A DNA stretch of 64,000 nt from NCBI GenBank assembly GCA_951804985.1, contig OX638130.1, positions 113,349,593 through 113,413,592 on the forward strand, written 5' to 3'. A program made the position numbers and the translations under genes. The stretch is from Dryomyza anilis (taxonomy: Eukaryota > Arthropoda > Insecta > Diptera > Dryomyzidae). Positions 58,305-64,000 of the stretch are shown piece by piece. Under the pieces are notes generated by a model. The model saw only the letters and a list, made by a program, of their open reading frames with translations. It was not told where the DNA came from and made no database searches. The stretch's first letter is position 1, and every line of letters begins with the position of its first letter.

Positions 58305-58640
58305 GAAAATCTTGCCATGCCAAAAGGGCGAATCTTTTCGTTTTTTCGTCATAACTTTTTATTGGAATAAGATAAAATAGTGGTGTAAAGGCATGTATTG
58401 TTTGTATTCAAAGCATCTATCGTTCTGCATCATTAATTAAAAATATTTTGCCAAACATTAATTTGCCATTTGTTATTTGCAGGAAAAAATGTTTGGCAAA
58501 ATATGTTTAATTTATTATGCAGATCGATAGGTGCTTTAAAAACAAACAATAAATGACTTTACATCACTACTTTATCTTGTACCATTAAAGAGTTATAGCA
58601 AACATGAAAAGATTCGCCCTTTTGGCATGACAAGATTTTC
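58305..58640. mobile_element. Foldback (MITE-like) element with ~150-bp arms
   Basis: The sequence from 58305 (GAAAATCTTGCCATGCCAAA, then AGGGCGAATCTTTTC) is matched in inverse by the sequence ending at 58640 (GAAAAGATTCGCCCTTTTGG, then CATGACAAGATTTTC). The arms continue inward through GATAAAATAGTGGTGTAAAG, ATTGTTTGT and TTTTGCCAAACATT, with about 80-85% pairing, to a centre of about 35 bp near 58470. There is no coding sequence. Target duplications are not evident. It could be a hairpin MITE or an inverted duplication. Confidence 0.85.
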
Positions 58641-60720
58641 TAGTTATTAATTGTTTGTTTTTTTTTGACAGATTTTTGGTAGGCTCAAGGCAGTTTAAAT
58701 CATTGTTTAGACAGATTTTAAATAATAAGGTTGAATCTGTGACAAACGTTGCATTGTATTCATCCATTCCCGAAATATGTATGAATTAAGTATTTTAAAT
58801 TCTACCAAATTTGATAACTCGATATATACCTCCCTCAATCTACCTTTTATCCATGCGTTTGCCTGCTAAATAACCAATATTTCGCAAAAAAATGCCTGAA
58901 TTTTTGTCTCGATTATTCAAACTACATTTTATTTAAATTTTTGACACAAGGACCATATTTTTTTAGCTTTATGTAAATATCTAGTCCTAAATGCAAACAA
59001 TGCCTAATGGTGTAAAGCAGCATTTTTTGTGCTGCTTTTTTTCTTTTTATTTCCGCTTTTGCCGTTTTTCGTGTTATTTGCACGCGCCGTGTACTGTTCT
59101 ACTTAGTTCTATCAAATGAAATTAGCATGAAATCACATTAAAAATTATTTCAATAATTGGCTTGCATTACATCCGCTTTTTACTTTTGTTCTTCACTTTT
59201 TTGTTTTCTAACTTTTCGTGTCTAATTTTGTCGCATTCAGTTATATTTCTTTCGAGGATTTTCTGAGTTTGTACAGTGCCTAAAGACATTTATTTTATGC
59301 AAATAAGCTAAAGCAATGCATTGAAAAGTGCGACGACATACAAAGCTTAATTAGCAAAGGAAAAAAAAATTATGTAAAAACTGCAAAAGTAGACAAAAAT
59401 TAAATTAAATACAGATATCTTTTAATTTATGCAACATTAAAATTATATATTTTAAATTTAAAACCTACCTCTTTTTAAAGATTAAACATTTAAATTTCAA
59501 TATTATTTTTAAAACAGCTTCAAACTACGAATTCGGGTTTAATTAATTTTTTTCCAAATAATTCGAAATATAAAAAAAAACCAAACAAAACAAAAAATAC
59601 AATTTAAAAAAAAAACAATCCTTCTGCTTTTGAAGTCACGAAATAATTAAATTCTCTTCTATATATGAAATAAAGCAATACCACACCAAACAGCTTAACC
59701 GACTAAATTCTCGAAAATCCACACATATTAAAAACAATTTACCGCAGCAGCAGTCGCAGTAGCTCGGGAAAAAGTTGTATAGTTTTCACCAGCAAACTTT
59801 TGCCACTCGATACTTTTGCATACTTTTTAACGACTTACACCTGCTTCGCAGAAGCTGCCATGTGTTGTGACAAAGAAAAAAATAAAGGATTATAACGAAA
59901 ATATTGTCTGAATAAACTACAGCGCAAAATAAAATCATAAAACATATACATCCAGAAAAAAAACATGCTAAATTAATAATATTTCAATAGAAAAATCACA
60001 ATTTATAGTATTAAATAGGTCAATAGGATGCATACCATTAAATTCATAAAATTCAAACTATTAAAACAATATGTTGCTGTACTATAAATTATATAATGTA
60101 CTCTCTTAAATACAAAAGCAAGATCTATAAGTATATTTTGATATATGTTTTATGTCATAGTCGAATTATATTATTTACTTAATAATTTATTAAAAGAAAC
60201 GTGGTATGTTATTAACTTGAATGCATAATTTATTTTTTTTAAATTTCGAAATTTAATTCACATCTAAAAAATTAAACACTCATTTAAAAATATACTGCTT
60301 ATTGCAAAAGATTTCCAATAATTGATTATAATAATTGAATCTGCATTTATTTTTTAGTCCGTTGTCATAATAAAATTCTATGTACCATTTATATTCTGTA
60401 ATAATTAAAGTAAATGCTAAATATATTAAATTTAAATTAACTACATTGGATCCTAACCAATGATGCGTTCAATAATGTGAACGGATTATCACAAATACAA
60501 CAATGTTTCTTTCAATTTGTGTTTAGGTTTTTATATAGTACAAAGTGAGACGTTTATTTTTATAGGAGAAAAACCATTAAATCAATAGTATGTATACCTT
60601 TAATTCAATAGTATTGAAAATTATTAAATTAATGGTACTTAATACTATTAAATTTATTAGAAAACTTTTAAATAAATATGAAAAACCGATTAATACATAA
60701 GTAATAAAATCCATAGTCAT
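58641..60720. other. AT-rich unique sequence, no gene seen
   Basis: Unremarkable AT-rich DNA. 58990-59110 and 59720-59860 are slightly less AT-rich. A short hairpin, AAGCAGCA / TGCTGCTT followed by T7, lies at 59015-59042. 59940-60700 has ATTAAATTCA/TGAATTTAAT and AATACTATTAAATT phrases in both orientations. No supported coding region or mobile-element end. Confidence 0.45.
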
Positions 60721-62245
60721 TATTATTGGGTCATTTTCTTCTAAGTGTACCCTTTTTTGTGTCTTTCCGTCGTATATCCTGCTGATGAGCTGTAAAACAC
60801 GGTAGCGAGAAAAAGAAGAATTTGAAGTAAAATAACCTGATGAGTAGAAATTCCACTGAAGCGACATATGTGACGATGTTGCTAAAGTTGTAGATCACCT
60901 TGTTGTTGTTGTTGTATAACCCATGATGTACTGACTGCGGAAACAAATGATTTTGCAATGCATTATAATCTGCTGCACAGGATGTAATCAGGATATGAAG
61001 CATATAACGTGTCTTTCTTCATCGTGGAACACAGCTACTTTATTGAGACGGTTATAAAGAAATATGGGGTATTTTTTTTATTATTTTTTTTTTATTATTT
61101 TTTATGTGTAAAGTAGCGACAGACGATGTGAGCTCAGCTGCTTGTGAGTTGATATATTTTTGGTTATTTTTCACGGAAGATATTTCCATTTTGGAGGGTT
61201 GGAAAGTACTTTCTTTTGGATAACTTAAACGAAGCATTAAATGTATTTGTAAGTTGATTAATGTTATTGAGCGATAGCAGAATTTGTCAATTTTCATGAG
61301 CAGCATTTAGCGTAAATCGAACTAATTTGTTGCGAAATATAAAAAGGCAGGTGACAGCGTGAAAGTGAGGTTTTTTTCGGTGCGATCTGAAGAAAAGTAA
61401 TTAATCGCTAGATGGTATTTTAAGTAGATTTTTTTTAAATAATGTTTTCTCATTTAATAAATTTAACTTTTCATAAATTCATAATTTTTTAAAAGTTTTT
61501 CATTTTATTGAAAACCAAATTTTATTGAAAAACACATTTATAAAATTCTCTACTTTTTATCAAATGCATTTCGCCCTCCAAAAATGTAATTTTTAGTTAT
61601 TCAAGTAATAGATCAAATAACTTCAACTTCTAAAATGTTGAAATCAGCGCTTTGCACAAAATTCCATCCATTTGCAATTCATTTATTTTCATCATGAACC
61701 TTTCTTCTATTCAACTTTTGACACACATTTTTACATGCGCCAATCCACAACGTATACTCGTTCGTTTTCATTTGCAACATTTTGATTTCAATCCCAGCTA
61801 CCACTACCACAGCAAACAATGCTCCAAACTTCTACGTTCATTTTTTGCAAATTGCGTCGGTAATTAATTTTCATCAGAAATATAAGTTTGGAATGCCTTT
61901 TTGTACCCTTTCGTTTACCCTTTTTTCGGCGACTGTTTTAGTACGGAATGAGAGTTTTTTTTTGGTTTAACTTGACGCAACTTTTCTGAGGTGTGTAATG
62001 TGTTTTACACTTGATGTTTTATTTGTATTTTTTTTTCTGTGTTATAAAACCGATCATTTATCACTCACACTGTGACTTTGTTCTTTTTTTTTGTTACGCC
62101 ATATCTAATGCCACTCTCAATGTGAATCTCTTATTTTAACGACATCGATTTTTAGCTACCACTTCTAAATGTTTTCGACGAGATTCATTAGATTAGCTTT
62201 TGACAATGGGACAGCATACCTTGAAGTACCTTTTTTTTGCATTTC
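60721..62245. other. Unique sequence, no gene seen
   Basis: 60730-61060 is less AT-rich and non-repetitive, with a (TTG)n run at 60900-60915; minus-strand frames of 84-96 codons cover it without a recognisable domain. A TATAAAAAGG sequence at 61339 resembles a TATA box but has no clear initiator 25-35 bp downstream. 61640-61960 holds small unsupported frames. 61390-61560 and 62030-62100 are T- and A-rich. Confidence 0.45.
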
Positions 62246-63480
62246 CTGTCAAATGTTAAAATATCACCAGTGTTATAAATAACAACAGTAATAAACTATC
62301 ACAACACGATAAAATATTGTTATAACAATTGTAGTGTAGCTTAAATCGAATCAGTGATAGAAATATTTGCTGTGATAAAATATCACAAGCAAACAAAAAT
62401 AAGTTGAAACAGTTACCGTTTATCAAAGTGATAGTATTTTATTGGAGATAAATAATAAAACAACAAATATTTAATGTCAATAAAAATAATATATCACCAG
62501 TGACCTAATATTATCAATAGAAAAGTATATCATTAATACTAAAATAGTAAAACAATTATTTAGATTATTTGCAATAATAAATTATTAGAAGCATTCAAAT
62601 ATTGACATACATATATTATTAAATGTTTGCTAAATATTACAAACTTTAAAATATTGCAAACTTTAAAATATTGCAAACTTTGAAATATCACAAACTCAAA
62701 TATATCACAACTTTTAAAATATCAGAAATTGCTATTTAACGTTACCAACGAAACTGTAAAAACAATTTTCATTTGCACTAGTGATAATTAGTAATTGTCA
62801 ATTAAAATATCAATATACCATGGAATAAGGTCAAAATATCACTATATAAACTCAAAATATCACTACTTTTTAAAGAACACGAATTTTAAATAGATATTCA
62901 ACATAGTTAAAAAAGTAATTTAAAATCATAGATGACAATACAATCATAGATGACACAGATATAATGAATACCCGTAATTAAGTATCACAAACGATAACTT
63001 GCTGTCATCACAGTTATTGAATTAAATAAGTTAAACAAAATATAAAATACCACTAATTTTAAAAATATGAATTAAAAGTAGGCAATGATTAATTTATGTA
63101 GTATATATGTAAATGATATATCACAAATATATATAAGTATTTATCTGAAAATATGAAATGTCACAAATAAAACACAAACAATTACATCGCATATGAAAAT
63201 AATATAAAATTTATAAATAAAAATAGTTTGATATAATGATGTTTCAATAAAAAATAATTAATTGATAAATAAAAAGCATTGTTGGCAACTTTTTACTTAA
63301 ATTGAATCTTTTAAAATGTCATTACTTTTATAAATAAAAAATATCACAAATGACATTTTGTAATCACAGTTGTTATTTAAGTTATTCAAATAAAATTAGT
63401 GATACAAAAAATGCATGCAGTGATATTAAAAGAAGTTATGTGTGATAAAATTTCACTTTCAATAAATTACCATATAAATT
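62246..63480. repeat. AT-rich tract enriched in AATATCACAA
   Basis: ATATCAC/TATCACAA and the inverse GTGATA recur dozens of times across about 1.2 kb, for example near 62262, 62300, 62379, 62492, 62687, 62701, 62836, 62857, 63120, 63345 and 63420. A short regular stretch at 62640-62720 has AAACTTTAAAATATTGC and ACTTTGAAATATCAC units of about 20 bp. Elsewhere spacing is irregular, so this is a decayed repeat or a motif cluster. No coding region. Confidence 0.6.
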
Positions 63481-64000
63481 AAGATATTCAGCTTTGGATA
63501 TTTTTTGTGCTTTAGCTTTCTTTTTTGATTTGGCGTTTTGGTTTTTTGTATTTTTAAATTAGCTTTTGTATGTTTCTGCGTTTTGTTTTTTTTTTTGTTT
63601 ACTTGCTTTTTTTATAGTACTCTTGTTTTTATATTTAATGCATTGTTTTTGCTTTCGTTTTTCCTCTTTAGTATTTATTGTTTTTGCTTTTGTATTTGCG
63701 CATTTGCGCATTTTAATTAAGTATTTTTGTAATTTTGATTTTATTTTTGTTTTTCTGTTTTGATGTCTGTGTTTTTGGGTTTTTTACTTTTGTGTTTGCG
63801 TTTTAGATGATATCTGTGTGTTTTTGCTTCTGTTTTTTTGTTTGTTTTTGATATATTTTGCGATTTTGCTTTAGTTTTTTGTGTTTTTGATTTTGCTTTA
63901 GTGTTTTTTCTTTTGTTATTGCGTTTTGGTTTTTTTTTTGTATTTTTGTTTATTTTTTTATTTTTATTCTTACTTATTTTTTTCTGTTTTTGATTTTTTT
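63481..64000 (+). repeat. T/G-rich TTTTTGTGTTTTTG low-complexity tract
   Basis: To the window's right edge the plus strand is mostly T with regular G: phrases such as TTTTGCTTTTG, GTTTTTGATTTTG and TGCGTTTTGG at about 10-12 bp spacing. Open frames of 60-65 codons are Phe-rich by-products. The tract probably continues beyond the window. Confidence 0.8.

Noticed and set aside
59015..59042. Terminator-like hairpin followed by T7
   Set aside because: The 8-bp stem plus T run imitates a bacterial terminator, but this is eukaryotic DNA and no Pol III gene lies upstream.
60775..60815. Hammerhead-ribozyme-like core (CTGATGAG, short stem, GAGAAA)
   Set aside because: The conserved GAAA segment is displaced by two extra bases and no matching stems I and III are apparent.
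61335..61375. TATA-box-like TATAAAAAGG
   Set aside because: No initiator or downstream promoter motif at the proper spacing and no gene downstream; such strings are expected in AT-rich DNA.

Overview
The window looks like a gene-free stretch (intergenic or a very large intron) of a fly genome, most likely a calyptrate dipteran such as a blow fly, house fly or stable fly. Reasons: strong A+T richness throughout; a mini-me-type element with its fly-typical (TA)n - core - (GTCT)n layout at 52.2-52.7 kb; a foldback element carrying the start of an insect mariner-like transposase at 47.4 kb; a solo LTR with a 4-bp target duplication at 35.1 kb; three tRNA-derived SINE copies at 39-45.5 kb; and scattered CAG/CAA-type runs. 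I found no protein-coding gene that I can defend. The longest open frames lie in low-complexity tracts whose repeat unit lacks stop codons on one strand, or in short unique stretches without supporting features. No functional tRNA, rRNA, CRISPR or prokaryotic signal was seen.

Layout. 1-3.3 kb: AT-rich unique sequence. 3.3-8.8 kb: four arrays of one 10-bp family (AAAAATGTTT / AAACATTTAT) in alternating orientation, separated by unique sequence. 10.2-12.3 kb: a complex satellite (about 97-bp units inside a 917-bp higher-order repeat) whose units carry TTCTAGAAGTTTC, a textbook three-pentamer heat-shock element. 14.3-15.6, 19.7-20.5 and 25.2-25.6 kb: 19-bp minisatellites (CAATTTTTCAC/GTAAAAATT). 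16.8-17.3 kb: an 11-bp member of the 10-bp family. 21.5-23.3 kb: degenerate TTTCTTAATGG repeats. 24.66-25.1 kb: a G+C-richer unique island. 26.4-29.25 kb: a candidate TIR element with an internal (TTCAATTCAT)n array, an inverted array of the same unit, and a very pure 395-bp (AATAAAAT)n array. 30.2-32.1 kb: degenerate ACTTGAAACCT repeats with a 290-bp duplication. 33.4-34.8 kb: a second array with the heat-shock-element box (about 350-bp units, usually two boxes each). 35.1-35.6 kb: solo LTR. 38.9-45.7 kb: SINEs, a 466-bp tandem duplication and degenerate repeats. 47.2-52.2 kb: pyrimidine-rich degenerate repeats, the mariner foldback and the mini-me element. 54.8-57 kb: a 157-bp tandem repeat, a 418-bp MITE and a 21-bp repeat. 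58.3-58.6 kb: a second long foldback. 62.2-64 kb: TATCACAA-rich and T/G-rich low-complexity DNA.

Two themes recur. First, many arrays have periods of 10, 11, 19 or 21 bp, close to one or two turns of B-DNA, so their A-tracts are in helical phase and should bend the DNA. Second, one transcription-factor-like box (TTCTAGAAGTTTC) is held constant across two otherwise diverged satellite arrays 22 kb apart. All functional statements are inference from sequence; no search or computation was run.
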